From assembly GCA_015655445.1 (NCBI GenBank), contig JAATFA010000180.1, positions 1 to 35,539 on the forward strand: DNA of 35,539 nucleotides, written 5' to 3'. Position numbers and translations under genes: made by a program. Positions within the stretch are counted from its first letter, which is position 1. Each line of letters opens with the position of its first letter. This DNA is from Actinomycetales bacterium (lineage in GTDB: Bacteria > Actinomycetota > Actinomycetes > Actinomycetales > Microbacteriaceae). Positions 1-8,211 of this stretch are shown here, in pieces. The notes beneath the pieces are model-generated. The model saw only the letters and a list, made by a program, of their open reading frames with translations. It was not told the DNA's origin and searched no databases.

Positions 1-126
1 CCATTCACCTCGAACGATGACCGCACCGCGGCACTTGACCCCTGGCTCGAGCACTACAACACTCGACGACGCCACTCAGCCCTCGGCGGTCACCCGCCGC
101 TCAGCCTGCTGGCACCAAAGTGCTGA
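1..126 (+). pseudogene. IS481-family transposase, 3' end only (cut by window edge)
   Basis: Reading from base 1 in frame 1 gives 41 codons ending in TGA at 124-126. The translation carries the C-terminal IS481 signature WLEHYNTRRRHSALGG, followed by HPPLSLL, so this is the last part of an rve-type DDE integrase domain. IS481 elements end in TGT/ACA. The bases GTACA at 131-135 could be the right end, one base before the radA stop codon on the other strand (137-139). The left part and the left terminal repeat lie outside the window, so it cannot be said whether the element is intact. The transposase converges on radA, with 10 bp between the stop codons. Confidence 0.85.
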
Positions 127-136
127 CCGAGTACAG

Positions 137-1489
137 CTAGAAGGCGGGCGCGATCACGCGATCCTGCGCCCCCTGGGCGAACGCGAGGCGCACGGCCTCC
201 TGCACGGACGACGCCTCGGCGTCGAGCACGGTCGAGTAGCCGAGCCGGCGGGCCTCCGCGGCGCGCTGCCGCGACGAGGCGACCGGGCGGATCTCGCCCG
301 CGAGGCTGATCTCGCCGACGGCCGCGAGGCTCGGCGGGAGCGCGGCGTCGCGCGCGGCGCTCGCGACCGCGAGCGCGATCGCGAGGTCGGCGGCGGGCTC
401 GGTCAGGCGCACGCCGCCCACGGTCGAGACGTACACCTCGGAGCTCGCGAGCGCGAGCCGACAGCGTCGCTCGAGCACAGCGAGGAGCATCGCGACGCGC
501 GAGGAGTCCACGCCGTTGACGACGCGGCGCGGCTGCGGCGCGGTCGTGCGCACGATGAGCGCCTGCACCTCGACGGGGAACGCGCGCCGGCCCTCGACCG
601 CGATCGTCACGCACGTGCCGCTCACGGGCACGCGCGAGCGCGAGAGGAACAGCCCGCTCGGGTCCGGCACCTCGGCGATGCCGTCGCCCGTCATCTCGAA
701 GCAGCCCACCTCGTCGGTCGGGCCGAAGCGGTTCTTGAGCGCGCGCACGAAGCGCAGCGCGGTCTGGCGGTCGCCCTCGAAGGTGCACACGACGTCCACG
801 AGGTGCTCGAGGAGGCGGGGGCCGGCGATCGAGCCGTCCTTCGTGACGTGCCCCACGAGCAGCACGGGCAGGCCGCGCTCCTTCGCGACGCGGATGAGGG
901 TCGCGGCGACCTCGCGCACTTGCGCGGGGCCGCCCGCGAGACCGTCGGTGAGGCTCGACGACACCGTCTGCACGGAGTCGACGATGAGCAGCGAGGGCCG
1001 CACCTCGTCGATGTGGCCGAGCACGGTCGCGAGGTCGGTCTCCGCGGCGAGGTAGAGGCGATCGCTCAACGATCCCGTGCGGGCGGCGCGCATGCGCACC
1101 TGCCCGACGGACTCCTCGGCGCTCACGTAGAGTACGCGCGAGCCCGCCGCGGCGGCGCGCGCGGCGACCGCGAGCAGGAGGGTGGACTTGCCCACGCCCG
1201 GCTCCCCGGAGAGCAGGATCGCGGCGCCCGGCACGAGGCCGCCTCCGAGCACGCGGTCGAACTCGGCGATGCCGCTCGGCCAGTGCGTCGCGTCGGCGTC
1301 GTCGCCGAGCGCGGTGATGGGTCGTGCGGCGCGGGCCTCGGCGACGGCCGCGGGGGCGACGGCGCGCGGTGCGACCGGGACGGTCTCGACGACCGTGCCC
1401 CACGACTGGCACTCGGCGCAGCGCCCCGCCCACTTCACGGTCGTCCACCCGCACTCCGTGCAGCGGAAGGAGGAGACGGTGCGAGCCAT
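137..1489 (-). CDS. radA: DNA repair protein RadA
   Basis: RadA is a RecA-like ATPase that helps process recombination intermediates and extend branch migration during double-strand-break repair. The 450-residue product has an N-terminal C4 zinc finger (C10, C13, C24, C27), a Walker A GEPGVGKS at 95-102, a Walker B aspartate at 171 (LLIVDS), the RadA-specific KNRFG motif at 252-256, and a Lon-protease-like C-terminal domain. The length is normal for the family. ATG at 1489 is chosen because the zinc finger starts nine residues later and a TAAGCT -10 box (1497-1502) lies 7 nt upstream, which implies a leaderless mRNA; no Shine-Dalgarno is visible. An IS481 remnant begins immediately past the stop codon, so the native terminator is not visible. 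Confidence 0.97.
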   Translation of the reverse strand: MARTVSSFRCTECGWTTVKWAGRCAECQSWGTVVETVPVAPRAVAPAAVAEARAARPITALGDDADATHWPSGIAEFDRVLGGGLVPGAAILLSGEPGVGKSTLLLAVAARAAAAGSRVLYVSAEESVGQVRMRAARTGSLSDRLYLAAETDLATVLGHIDEVRPSLLIVDSVQTVSSSLTDGLAGGPAQVREVAATLIRVAKERGLPVLLVGHVTKDGSIAGPRLLEHLVDVVCTFEGDRQTALRFVRALKNRFGPTDEVGCFEMTGDGIAEVPDPSGLFLSRSRVPVSGTCVTIAVEGRRAFPVEVQALIVRTTAPQPRRVVNGVDSSRVAMLLAVLERRCRLALASSEVYVSTVGGVRLTEPAADLAIALAVASAARDAALPPSLAAVGEISLAGEIRPVASSRQRAAEARRLGYSTVLDAEASSVQEAVRLAFAQGAQDRVIAPAF

Positions 1490-1670
1490 GGGCACGAGCT
1501 TAGGCGCGCCCTCCGTCACTCGCCCCGGACGCGCCCGCGGCAGTGGGAGCCGGCGCCCCGAGCGCGGGTGGGGAGGAGCGGACGCGGCGCTCGTCGGCCG
1601 GCCATAACGATCCGGCAACGGCACCCGGTGCCGTGTCGGGGCCCGGCGTAGAGTAACCGCGGAAACAACT

Positions 1671-1706
1671 AGAACGCCTCCGCACAACGGCGCGCGGAGG
1701 CGTTCT
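1671..1706 (-). terminator. Perfect 13-bp hairpin, likely terminator of the oxygenase-like gene
   Basis: Bases 1671-1683 and 1694-1706 are perfectly complementary around a 10-nt loop. On the minus strand the stem is followed by TAGTTGTTT, which is moderately U-rich; the plus-strand side is not. It lies 55 bp past the stop codon of the gene at 1761-2552 and about 180 bp upstream of radA. The best reading is an intrinsic terminator separating the two leftward genes. A 5' regulatory structure for radA is less likely, given radA's own leaderless promoter. Confidence 0.65.
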
Positions 1707-1760
1707 CGTTGCCCGCGCACACCGGCCCGGGTGTGCGGCCTCGCGCGTCCGCGGAGGACG

Positions 1761-2552
1761 TCAGCCCGGCGCGATCCCCGTGCTCCTGCGCGCGCCCTTC
1801 CGCGTGCGCGCCGTGCTCCGCCTCGTCGCCCGCGCGCGCTCCTCGAGCCGGCGCTCGAGCTCGGCCTGGGCGTCGGCCTGCAGGCGCGCGTCGACGGGGG
1901 CCGACTCCACCCTGCTCGTGCCGTGGTGCCTCTCGATGTAGGCGTCGAGGAGGGGGCCCGACTCCCACGAGGTGATGAGGCAGTAGCGCGGCGCGGTCCC
2001 CACGTGCCACACGGCGTGCCACAGGCGCTGGGTGTCGACGATGACCTGCGTGCCGGCCGGCAGGGGGATGCGCGACTCGGTCGACGGGTCCGCGCGATCC
2101 TCGCGGAGCACGAGCACCGATTCGCGGTCGTCGGAGAGGTTGAAGAACGCGCGCACGATCCAGCCGCTCCCGTCCGGGTTGAGCCGGTTGTTGTCGTCCT
2201 GGTGCTGGTTGCGCAGCGCGCTCGCGTACGAGTTCGGCTGCAGCTCGATCACGCGGCAGCGTCCGATGTTCACGCCCGGCTCCTCCGCGCGCGAGCGCAG
2301 GCGCGGCGCCCGCTCGGCGTTCCGCCGCACCCAGACGCCGTCCTTGTCGGTGCGCGGCGGCGTGTGGTTCCAGAAGCCGTCGCACTCGAGCTCGCCGAAC
2401 GCGCTCGTGAGCGGGGCGAAGCGTGTGACGCCCGACGATCGCCAGTCCACGTACTCGAGGTCGAGCCACTCCTCCGGGTCGCGCGACTGGTCGTATCGGT
2501 CGAGCAGGACGTAGCCGGTCTCGGCGAGCGCGCCGGATCTGATGTAGCTCAT
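1761..2552 (-). CDS. Putative 2-oxoglutarate/Fe(II)-dependent oxygenase-like protein
   Basis: A 263-residue soluble protein that I do not recognise as a named family. The middle shows the order expected of a double-stranded beta-helix Fe(II) oxygenase: H-x-D at 117-119 (NQHQDDNN), a later histidine at 179 or 183 (RLWHAVWH), and an arginine at 189 (APRYCLITSW) where a 2-oxoglutarate carboxylate ligand would lie. The C-terminal 45 residues are charged, Arg-rich and probably disordered. The start is ATG 2552. The longer frame back to a TTG at 2636 is rejected because that TTG belongs to a -35 box (TTGGCA, 17-nt spacer, TAGGCT at 2608-2613), which puts transcription start near 2601. A GGAAGG ribosome-binding sequence precedes 2552. 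The oxygenase assignment is an inference from the motif pattern; the substrate is unknown. Confidence 0.7.
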   Translation of the reverse strand: MSYIRSGALAETGYVLLDRYDQSRDPEEWLDLEYVDWRSSGVTRFAPLTSAFGELECDGFWNHTPPRTDKDGVWVRRNAERAPRLRSRAEEPGVNIGRCRVIELQPNSYASALRNQHQDDNNRLNPDGSGWIVRAFFNLSDDRESVLVLREDRADPSTESRIPLPAGTQVIVDTQRLWHAVWHVGTAPRYCLITSWESGPLLDAYIERHHGTSRVESAPVDARLQADAQAELERRLEERARATRRSTARTRKGARRSTGIAPG

Positions 2553-2607
2553 GTCGAGGAGGGGCCTTCCGTCGGCGGGCGCGCTCGTCCTCGCGCCTGC
2601 TGAGGTC

Positions 2608-2636
2608 AGCCTAAGTTCCAGCGGAACGCGTGCCAA
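2608..2636 (-). promoter_or_regulatory. Promoter of the oxygenase-like gene
   Basis: On the minus strand TTGGCA (2636-2631) and TAGGCT (2613-2608) are separated by exactly 17 nt, a good match to the actinobacterial housekeeping sigma consensus TTGNNN-17-TANNNT. The predicted transcription start near 2601 leaves a leader of about 50 nt before ATG 2552. Confidence 0.7.
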
Positions 2637-2660
2637 GCGTGTGTCGCCGGGCGGCGCACC

Positions 2661-3407
2661 TCAGGGCAGGAGCCCGAGGTCCCGCAGCCGCGCGTCGACC
2701 GCGGGACGGAAGGCGTGCGCCCACACGCGGTAGCCGCGATCGTTCGGATGGAAGAGGTCGCCCGCGAACTGCGTGACGATGCCCCATGCCCCCTGCCGTC
2801 GCGTTCGGGCATGCAGCGGGACGACGGGGAGCCCGCGCTCCGCGGCGACGGCGCGGAGGATCCGGTTGGCCTGGACGACGCGGCGCTCGCGCGGCGGGAA
2901 GTAGAACGAGGGCACGTCGGCGACGATCGCGTGGTCGGGCAGGGCGTCGACGAGCGCGCGCAGCCCCGCGGCGAACGCCTCGGGATCGAAGGCGGCGATG
3001 TCGTTCGCCCCGATCGCGACCGTGCACAGCGCCGGCCGGAGGCGGCGGATGCGCGGCAGCTGGTCGCGCACGGCGAGCGCGACGGTCGCGCCCGAGACCC
3101 CGACGTTGACGACGCGCCAGCGGCGGCGCGTGCGCTCGGCGACGTACTGCGCGAGCTGCCCCACGTATCCCTTGCCCGGACGGCTCGCCCCGATCCCCTG
3201 CGCGGCCGAGTCCCCGATCGCGAGGTAGAGCAGATCGCCCTCGCGCCGCGCGCGCTCCCGCCAGTAGGCCGCGTGCGTCGGGATCGCGTCGTTGAGCCGC
3301 GTGAACCAGATCCGCCGCCGCCGCGCGAGCCAGCGTGCCCACGCGGCGACCCCGGCCGCGGCCGCGAGCGCGGCTGCTGCCGCGACGATCCCCACGAGCG
3401 GACGCAT
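2661..3407 (-). CDS. SGNH/GDSL-family hydrolase with N-terminal membrane anchor
   Basis: A 248-residue esterase/lipase-like hydrolase of the SGNH superfamily. Block I is GDSAAQG at 65-71 with nucleophile Ser67, the oxyanion residue is in GAND at 133-136, and the catalytic Asp217/His220 pair is in DLFHPND. Residues 1-28 form one hydrophobic segment followed by an Arg-rich stretch (LARRRR), suggesting an anchored protein; the side of the membrane is not certain. ATG 3407 is supported by a TAATGT -10 box (3414-3419) 6 nt upstream, so the mRNA is probably leaderless. The gene ends about 25 bp upstream of the oxygenase-like gene's promoter. The true substrate (acyl ester, sugar acetyl or lipid) cannot be inferred. 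Confidence 0.9.
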   Translation of the reverse strand: MRPLVGIVAAAAALAAAAGVAAWARWLARRRRIWFTRLNDAIPTHAAYWRERARREGDLLYLAIGDSAAQGIGASRPGKGYVGQLAQYVAERTRRRWRVVNVGVSGATVALAVRDQLPRIRRLRPALCTVAIGANDIAAFDPEAFAAGLRALVDALPDHAIVADVPSFYFPPRERRVVQANRILRAVAAERGLPVVPLHARTRRQGAWGIVTQFAGDLFHPNDRGYRVWAHAFRPAVDARLRDLGLLP

Positions 3408-3490
3408 GCCGCCACATTAACGCCGGCTGCCCGGGATCGCCGACGCCGGGCCCATCCCCTCTCGCCGAACTCTGTACTACGCTCGTACGC

Positions 3491-3580
3491 GGTGGCGTGT
3501 CCGAGCGGCCTAAGGAGCACGCCTCGAAAGCGTGTGAGCGTGAGAGCGTTCCGTGGGTTCAAATCCCACCGCCACCGCCA
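3491..3580 (+). tRNA. tRNA-Ser (anticodon CGA)
   Basis: A 7-bp acceptor stem (GGTGGCG at 3491-3497 with CGCCACC at 3570-3576) encloses a class II tRNA. The anticodon stem CACGC/GCGTG holds the loop CTCGAAA, giving anticodon CGA, which reads UCG serine codons. A long variable arm typical of tRNA-Ser follows, then a GTGGG/CCCAC T-stem with loop TTCAAAT. The discriminator base is G3577 and CCA is encoded at 3578-3580. Confidence 0.97.
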
Positions 3581-3584
3581 GACG

Positions 3585-3629
3585 GAGACCCCCCGGGCCC
3601 CGGCGATCGCCAGGGGTCCGGGGGGTCTC
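3585..3629. terminator. Strong bidirectional terminator-type hairpin
   Basis: A perfect 12-bp stem (3585-3596 with 3618-3629) encloses a GC-rich interior that can pair further (CCCC with GGGG, and the palindrome GGCGATCGCC at 3602-3611). It starts 4 bp after the tRNA and lies about 55 bp past the stop of the leftward ADP-ribosylglycohydrolase operon, so it can serve both convergent units. There is no long U tract, as is common in GC-rich actinobacteria. Confidence 0.8.
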
Positions 3630-3683
3630 GTGCGTGCTGCGCGCGTGCTCGCGGGGCGTGGTGCCGCTCGCCGGCATGCGAGG

Positions 3684-5054
3684 CTAGGCGACCGCCTCGC
3701 CGATCGCCGTCAGACGCTCCGCCTGGGCGCGGAACCGATCGGCGAGCTCGTCGACGTCGATGAGCTCGGGCTCGTCGACGAGGTAGTTCTGCATGCGGTT
3801 CCGGAACGGCTCGCGCCAGTGCGCGGGGACGTTCGACTCGCCGATCACGGCGCCCGTGATGCTCGCGGCGGTCGCCCCCGTGCAGTCGTTGTCGAACCCC
3901 ATCGCGACCGTCTCACCGACGACCTTCGTGAAGTCGCGGCCGCCGAGGAGGATGCCGAAGGTGACGTAGAGCGCGTTGTTGATCGCGTGCCCCTCGAACA
4001 TGCGCCCGTAGCGCTCGTGGACGAGCCGTGCCGCGTCGCGGTACCCCTCGACCTCGGGCGCGACGTCGAACGCCCAGCGCAGCGCGTCCGCGAGGAGCGA
4101 CGTCTCGGGGATCTCCTGCAGCCCGATCCGGAGCGCCTCGACGGGGTCGTCGACGCAGAACGCGGCCGCGACGCTCGCGGCCATGTACATCGTGCCGTAC
4201 ACGCCGTTGCGGCGGTGGTTGATCGAGGAGTCCCGGTAGGCGAGCTCGGCCGCCTTCTCCGGCCAGCCGGGGGCGGCGTATCCCCACGCGTCCGCGCGCG
4301 TCCACGCCGCGATGGACTGGATGTTCGGGTTGCGCAGCGTGCCCGCCTGCTCGGCCGGCACGCCCTCGGCGAGGTTGAGGAGCATGGTGCGCTCGCCCCA
4401 GTAGGCCCCCCAACTGCCGTTCGTGGGCGAGGTGAGCGTGAAGTTGCGCTGCCACAGCGCGGCCTGCTGCTCGTGCGTGAACCCCGGCCCGAAGTTCTCG
4501 AGCGTGAGGAGGCCGATGAGCGTGTAGACGGTGTCGTCGTCGACCGGGATGTACGCCATGCTCCCGCGCGTGAGATCCGAGTGGTTGCCGACGATGTAGC
4601 GGGGCTGCCCGGGGCTGCGCGTGTACTGGAAGAAGTCGGTGGGAGGGTAGGCCTCACCGAACTGCCGGGACCAGTTCTCCATCTGCTCGACGCTCCAGAA
4701 CTCGACGGTCGCCCCGAGCGTGCACCCGGCGCCGCGGCCGAGGAAGGACCCGCGCCACCGCTCGCGATAGTCGGTCGGCACCCGGTCGGTCATGCGGCGC
4801 ACCCCCGCGGGCCGCAGCGCGCGGATCGCCTCGAGGTCGTCGGGCTCGTCGGCGGACGGCCCCGCGCCGCGGACGAGTCGGTCGAAGCGGTCCATCGCGG
4901 ACCTGAGCTCCTCGCTCACGCGCTCGACGATCTCGGCGCCGGCGTCCGCCTGCTGGAGCTCCGCCGCCAGGCTCGAGTAGCGCGAGAGCTTGTCGGCGTA
5001 GTCCTCGAACTCCTTGTGCGGCGGCTCGGCGTAGTGGACGTCGCTGATCTTCAC
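3684..5054 (-). CDS. ADP-ribosylglycohydrolase-family protein (DraG/ADPRH fold)
   Basis: A 456-residue member of the ADP-ribosylglycohydrolase (crystallin J1/DraG) family, enzymes that usually cleave ADP-ribose from protein or small-molecule acceptors with two metal ions. The N-proximal metal motif is DDDT at 172-175 and the C-terminal one is GFDNDCTGA at 386-394, the counterpart of the family's GGDTDT motif. About 100 N-terminal residues are an extra, partly helical extension. The start is GTG 5054: an AAAGGA ribosome-binding site sits 6-7 nt upstream, whereas an in-frame ATG at 5080 has none. It is the last gene of the leftward operon, 29 bp after the second permease stop. This context suggests it acts on an imported N- or O-glycoside rather than on a modified protein. 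That role is inference; the fold assignment is firm. Confidence 0.88.
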   Translation of the reverse strand: MKISDVHYAEPPHKEFEDYADKLSRYSSLAAELQQADAGAEIVERVSEELRSAMDRFDRLVRGAGPSADEPDDLEAIRALRPAGVRRMTDRVPTDYRERWRGSFLGRGAGCTLGATVEFWSVEQMENWSRQFGEAYPPTDFFQYTRSPGQPRYIVGNHSDLTRGSMAYIPVDDDTVYTLIGLLTLENFGPGFTHEQQAALWQRNFTLTSPTNGSWGAYWGERTMLLNLAEGVPAEQAGTLRNPNIQSIAAWTRADAWGYAAPGWPEKAAELAYRDSSINHRRNGVYGTMYMAASVAAAFCVDDPVEALRIGLQEIPETSLLADALRWAFDVAPEVEGYRDAARLVHERYGRMFEGHAINNALYVTFGILLGGRDFTKVVGETVAMGFDNDCTGATAASITGAVIGESNVPAHWREPFRNRMQNYLVDEPELIDVDELADRFRAQAERLTAIGEAVA

Positions 5055-5083
5055 GGGGTTTCCTTTCTGATGGGGAGCATCGG

Positions 5084-5968
5084 TCACTTGATGGCGCCGT
5101 TCGTCATGCCCTCGACGAACCGGCGCTGCAGCAGCACGCTCACGACGATCAAGGGCGCGACGATCGTGACGATCGCGGCGCAGATGAGGGGGGCGTTGGA
5201 TCCGCCGAACTCGGTCGTGAAGAAGCTCAGGCCGAGGGAGACCGTCCGCAGGTCGTCGCTCGTCGCGAGCAGGAGCGGCTCGATGTACATGCCCCACGTC
5301 CACACGCCCGAGAACACCGCGAGCGTCGCGAGCCCGGGCCGCGCGAGCGGCAGCATGACGCGGAAGAACACCGTGAGCTCGCCCGCGCCGTCGATGCGCG
5401 CGGCCTCGGCGAGCTCGTCCGGTATGCCGAGGAAGAAGGTGCGCATGTAGAACGTCGCGAACGGGAGCGTCATCGCGACCGCGACGACGACGATCCCCGC
5501 TCGCGTGTTGATGAGGCCGAAGAACTGCACGACGTCGTAGACGGAGAACATGATCGAGCTGAAGGGCACGGTGAGGGCGACGACGAGGGAGAGCATCATC
5601 GCGAGGCGGCCGGGGAAGCGGAATCGCGCGAGGCCGTATCCGGCGGCGGACGCGATCGCGACCACGAGCACGACGACCGATCCCGTGTAGATGAGGGAGT
5701 TCGGCACGTACGACGAGAAGTTAGCGGTGTTCCACGCGTCCGCGAAGTTCGAGAACCGCCATTCGAAGCCGCCGACGGGGTTCTGCGCGTACGCCTCCGG
5801 CGAGCGCAGGGCCGTCATCGCGATCCACAGGAGCGGGAGCGTGATGAGGAGGAAGAACACGATCATGAGCCCATAGCTCAGCCACGTCGGCGCGAAGCGG
5901 ATGGTGTCCCGGCTCAGCTCGCGGGGCCGGCCCCGGCGGCGCAGCGGCATGCGGATCTCAGCTGTCAC
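5084..5968 (-). CDS. CUT1 sugar ABC transporter permease (MalG type), module 1
   Basis: A 294-residue inner-membrane permease of the carbohydrate uptake transporter-1 family. Six hydrophobic segments can be drawn, the first at about 31-52. The cytoplasmic EAA loop that docks the ATPase is at 188-212 (EAARIDGAGELTVFFRVMLP). The start is GTG 5968, preceded by an excellent GGAGGAA ribosome-binding site with a 7-nt spacer and overlapping the upstream permease stop by 11 bp, which indicates translational coupling. An in-frame ATG at 5950 is a weaker alternative. No ATP-binding gene is present in the operon, so a shared MsiK-like ATPase elsewhere is expected. Confidence 0.93.
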   Translation of the reverse strand: MTAEIRMPLRRRGRPRELSRDTIRFAPTWLSYGLMIVFFLLITLPLLWIAMTALRSPEAYAQNPVGGFEWRFSNFADAWNTANFSSYVPNSLIYTGSVVVLVVAIASAAGYGLARFRFPGRLAMMLSLVVALTVPFSSIMFSVYDVVQFFGLINTRAGIVVVAVAMTLPFATFYMRTFFLGIPDELAEAARIDGAGELTVFFRVMLPLARPGLATLAVFSGVWTWGMYIEPLLLATSDDLRTVSLGLSFFTTEFGGSNAPLICAAIVTIVAPLIVVSVLLQRRFVEGMTNGAIK

Positions 5969-6899
5969 GGACGTTCCTCCGCCCCGTCAGGAGGGTGAAG
6001 GCGAGCGCGATGAGGACCATGACGCACGCGATCGCGGACGCGTGGCCGAAGTCGCTCTGGCTGAACGCCTTCGTGTAGGCGTAGGTGCCGAGGAGCTGGG
6101 TCGCGTTGCCTGGGCCTCCCTGCGTCATGACCCAGACGAGGTCGAACGCCTTGAGGCCGGCGATCGTCGCGAGCATCGTCATGAGGGCGAGGAAGGGGCG
6201 CATCGACGGGATGACGACGTAGCGCAGGCGTTGCCACCGGCCCGCGCCGTCGACGGCGGCGGCGTCGAGGAGGCTCGGGTCGAGGCTCTGCAGGCCGCCG
6301 AGCGCGACGACGACGAAGAAGCCCGTCGAGGCCCACACCTGGGTGAGGGCGAGCACCCAGATGGCGCCGCCCGGGCTCGCGAGCGGGCTCGACGCGAGGA
6401 CGGGGATGTGCAGGGCGTCGCCGAGCGCGGCGAGACCGCCGTTCGCGGGCTGCCACAGGCGGAGCCACACGAGGCCGACGATCGCCGGGCCGAGCATCTC
6501 CGGGATGAGGAAGACGGTGCGGAACACGACCCAGCCGCGCGGGCGCACCCACAGGAGCACGGCGATCGCGAAGCCGAGCACGACGGAGACGAAGAAGCCG
6601 CCGATGTAGATGAGGTTGCGCACGACGCTCGCCTGGAACGTGCCGTCCGCGAGGATGTCGGCGAAGTTCTGCAGGCCCACGAAGGTCCGCGTGGGCGAGA
6701 AGCCGTCCCAGTCGGTGAGCGAGAGCGCGACGGTGCCGACGATGGGGTAGATCACGAACACGGCGACGAGCACGATCGCGGGCGTCGCGAACACGAGACC
6801 GGTGATCTGCGAGCGGTGCACGCCCTTGCCGGCCTTGCGCGCTCGGGGGGCGCTGCCGGCGCCGCTCCTCACGGCGCCGGCGAGCGAGTGGCTGCTCAT
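5958..6899 (-). CDS. CUT1 sugar ABC transporter permease (MalF type), module 1
   Basis: A 313-residue partner permease with six predicted membrane segments and an EAA-type loop in the last third (DAAAVDGAGRWQRLRYVVIP). The start is ATG 6899: it forms the classical ATGA 4-bp overlap with the stop of the binding-protein gene and has AAGGA 7 nt upstream. A longer in-frame ATG at 6917 would extend deep into the preceding gene and is not preferred. The N-terminal 30 residues are basic and Gly/Ala/Ser-rich, as is common for actinobacterial MalF proteins. With the MalG-type gene it should form the heterodimeric channel for the ligand bound by the adjacent lipoprotein. Confidence 0.93.
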   Translation of the reverse strand: MSSHSLAGAVRSGAGSAPRARKAGKGVHRSQITGLVFATPAIVLVAVFVIYPIVGTVALSLTDWDGFSPTRTFVGLQNFADILADGTFQASVVRNLIYIGGFFVSVVLGFAIAVLLWVRPRGWVVFRTVFLIPEMLGPAIVGLVWLRLWQPANGGLAALGDALHIPVLASSPLASPGGAIWVLALTQVWASTGFFVVVALGGLQSLDPSLLDAAAVDGAGRWQRLRYVVIPSMRPFLALMTMLATIAGLKAFDLVWVMTQGGPGNATQLLGTYAYTKAFSQSDFGHASAIACVMVLIALAFTLLTGRRNVRDS

Positions 6900-8197
6900 A
6901 TCTTGTCCTTCACCCATTGCGCCTGGAGGTCCTTCAGGTACTGGTCGACAGTGATCTGCCCGTCGAACACCTCCTGGCCCTCGCGACCGATGAGGTCGTT
7001 GAACTTGTCAGAGCTCACGAGGTCGACGGTCGTGCCCGTGTCCTCGCTGTGGTTGATGAGGATGTCGGCACCCTGTTTGAAGAGGTCGGGGATCCGCAGC
7101 GCGTCGACGTCGATGCCCGTGACGGGCGGCAGGAAGCCGGCCTTCTCGATGTACTGCTCGGCGATGTCCTTCTGGAACATGAAGTCGACGAACTCGAGGG
7201 CGGCTTTCTGGTGCTCGCTCTTCTTGTTGACGACGAAGGCCGAGCCCATGCCCTGCAGGTTGAACTGCCCCTTACCGCCGGGGACGGCGACCCATGGGGC
7301 GAAGTCGTATGCGCTCTTGGGGTCGGCCGCCGCGACGGGCCCAAGATTGCCGGTGAACGCGGGCGCGAGAGCGACGGCCTTGTTGCCGGTGAGCATGTCG
7401 ATCGCGGCACCGTTGTCGAGCGTGCTCATCTCGGGGATGAAGCAGTCGGCCTTCTTCGCGGCGTCGAAGACCGTCTGCACGGCCGTCTTGATCTCGGGGT
7501 CGGTCCACTTGCCCGACTTGTGGCTCACGAAGTCCTTCTCGGCCTGCGGCCCGAGGGCGTTGACGATCGGGAGCCCGAGGTAGAAGTACCAGATCCACCC
7601 GCCGCCGCCCGCGCCGGTCGCGATCGGCACGAGGTCGTTCTTGCGCGCGGCCTGGCAGAAGCTCGTGAGCTCGTCGACCGTCGTCGGCACCTTCGTGCCG
7701 AGCTTGTCGAGGAGCGTGGTGTTCCACAGGACGCCCGAGAGCTCGCTCTCGAGGCCGAGTCCGTAGAGCTTGCCGTCCGCCGTCGTCGTCCACGCGAGGC
7801 CCGAGGGGGTGATGCGGTCCTTCCAGCCGTAGGTCTTGGCCGCCGCGTCGAGGTCGAGCGCGAGGCCCGCGTTGAACAGGTCCCTCCCCGTCGAGACCTC
7901 GGCGTAGACGACGTCGGGCGTCGAGCCGCTGCGGAACGCGTTCTTCGCGAGGGAGGGCAGCTGCGCCTGCGGCTGATAGCGCGTCTGCTTGACCGTGATG
8001 TCGGGGTGCTCCTTCTCAAACTCGGCGATGATCGCGTCCTCGGCCTTCGTCGTGTCCGTCGAGGTGATCTGGTTCCAGTAGGTGAGCGTGATCTTGCCGC
8101 CCCCGCTGTCGCCGCCGGATGAGCAGCCGGTGAGCACGGCCGCGAGCACCACGCCAGCGGCGCCGGCCGCGACCAGCCCTCGAAGTGGTCGAAACAT
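6896..8197 (-). CDS. CUT1 extracellular solute-binding lipoprotein, module 1
   Basis: A 433-residue substrate-binding protein (bacterial extracellular solute-binding family 1). It has a lipoprotein signal peptide with lipobox VLTGC, lipidated at Cys25, followed by a Ser/Gly linker. The mature start (KITLTYWNQ) is the usual first beta strand of maltose/oligosaccharide-binding proteins. The start is ATG 8197 with a GAGGAGG ribosome-binding site 5-6 nt upstream; a much longer open frame upstream is non-coding. First gene of the leftward operon (binding protein, MalF, MalG, ADP-ribosylglycohydrolase-like). The ligand cannot be named from sequence. The associated hydrolase suggests an ADP-ribosyl- or nucleoside-like sugar conjugate rather than a plain oligosaccharide (inference). 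Confidence 0.94.
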   Translation of the reverse strand: MFRPLRGLVAAGAAGVVLAAVLTGCSSGGDSGGGKITLTYWNQITSTDTTKAEDAIIAEFEKEHPDITVKQTRYQPQAQLPSLAKNAFRSGSTPDVVYAEVSTGRDLFNAGLALDLDAAAKTYGWKDRITPSGLAWTTTADGKLYGLGLESELSGVLWNTTLLDKLGTKVPTTVDELTSFCQAARKNDLVPIATGAGGGGWIWYFYLGLPIVNALGPQAEKDFVSHKSGKWTDPEIKTAVQTVFDAAKKADCFIPEMSTLDNGAAIDMLTGNKAVALAPAFTGNLGPVAAADPKSAYDFAPWVAVPGGKGQFNLQGMGSAFVVNKKSEHQKAALEFVDFMFQKDIAEQYIEKAGFLPPVTGIDVDALRIPDLFKQGADILINHSEDTGTTVDLVSSDKFNDLIGREGQEVFDGQITVDQYLKDLQAQWVKDKI

Positions 8198-8211
8198 GTC
8201 TCCTCCTCGTT

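Noticed and set aside
17-1651. Long plus-strand open frame opposite radA
   Set aside because: GC-rich shadow frame, Arg/Ala/Gly/His-rich with no domain; radA on the minus strand is unambiguous.
1647-1655. TACTCT on the minus strand as a radA -10 box
   Set aside because: No -35 hexamer at the right distance; TAAGCT 7 nt before the start is a better candidate.
2553-2636. TTG start for the oxygenase-like gene giving 28 more residues
   Set aside because: The TTG is part of a -35 hexamer (TTGGCA-17-TAGGCT), and the extra residues look non-conserved.
5055-5080. ATG 5080 as start of the ADP-ribosylglycohydrolase-like gene
   Set aside because: No ribosome-binding site upstream; AAAGGA is placed for GTG 5054.
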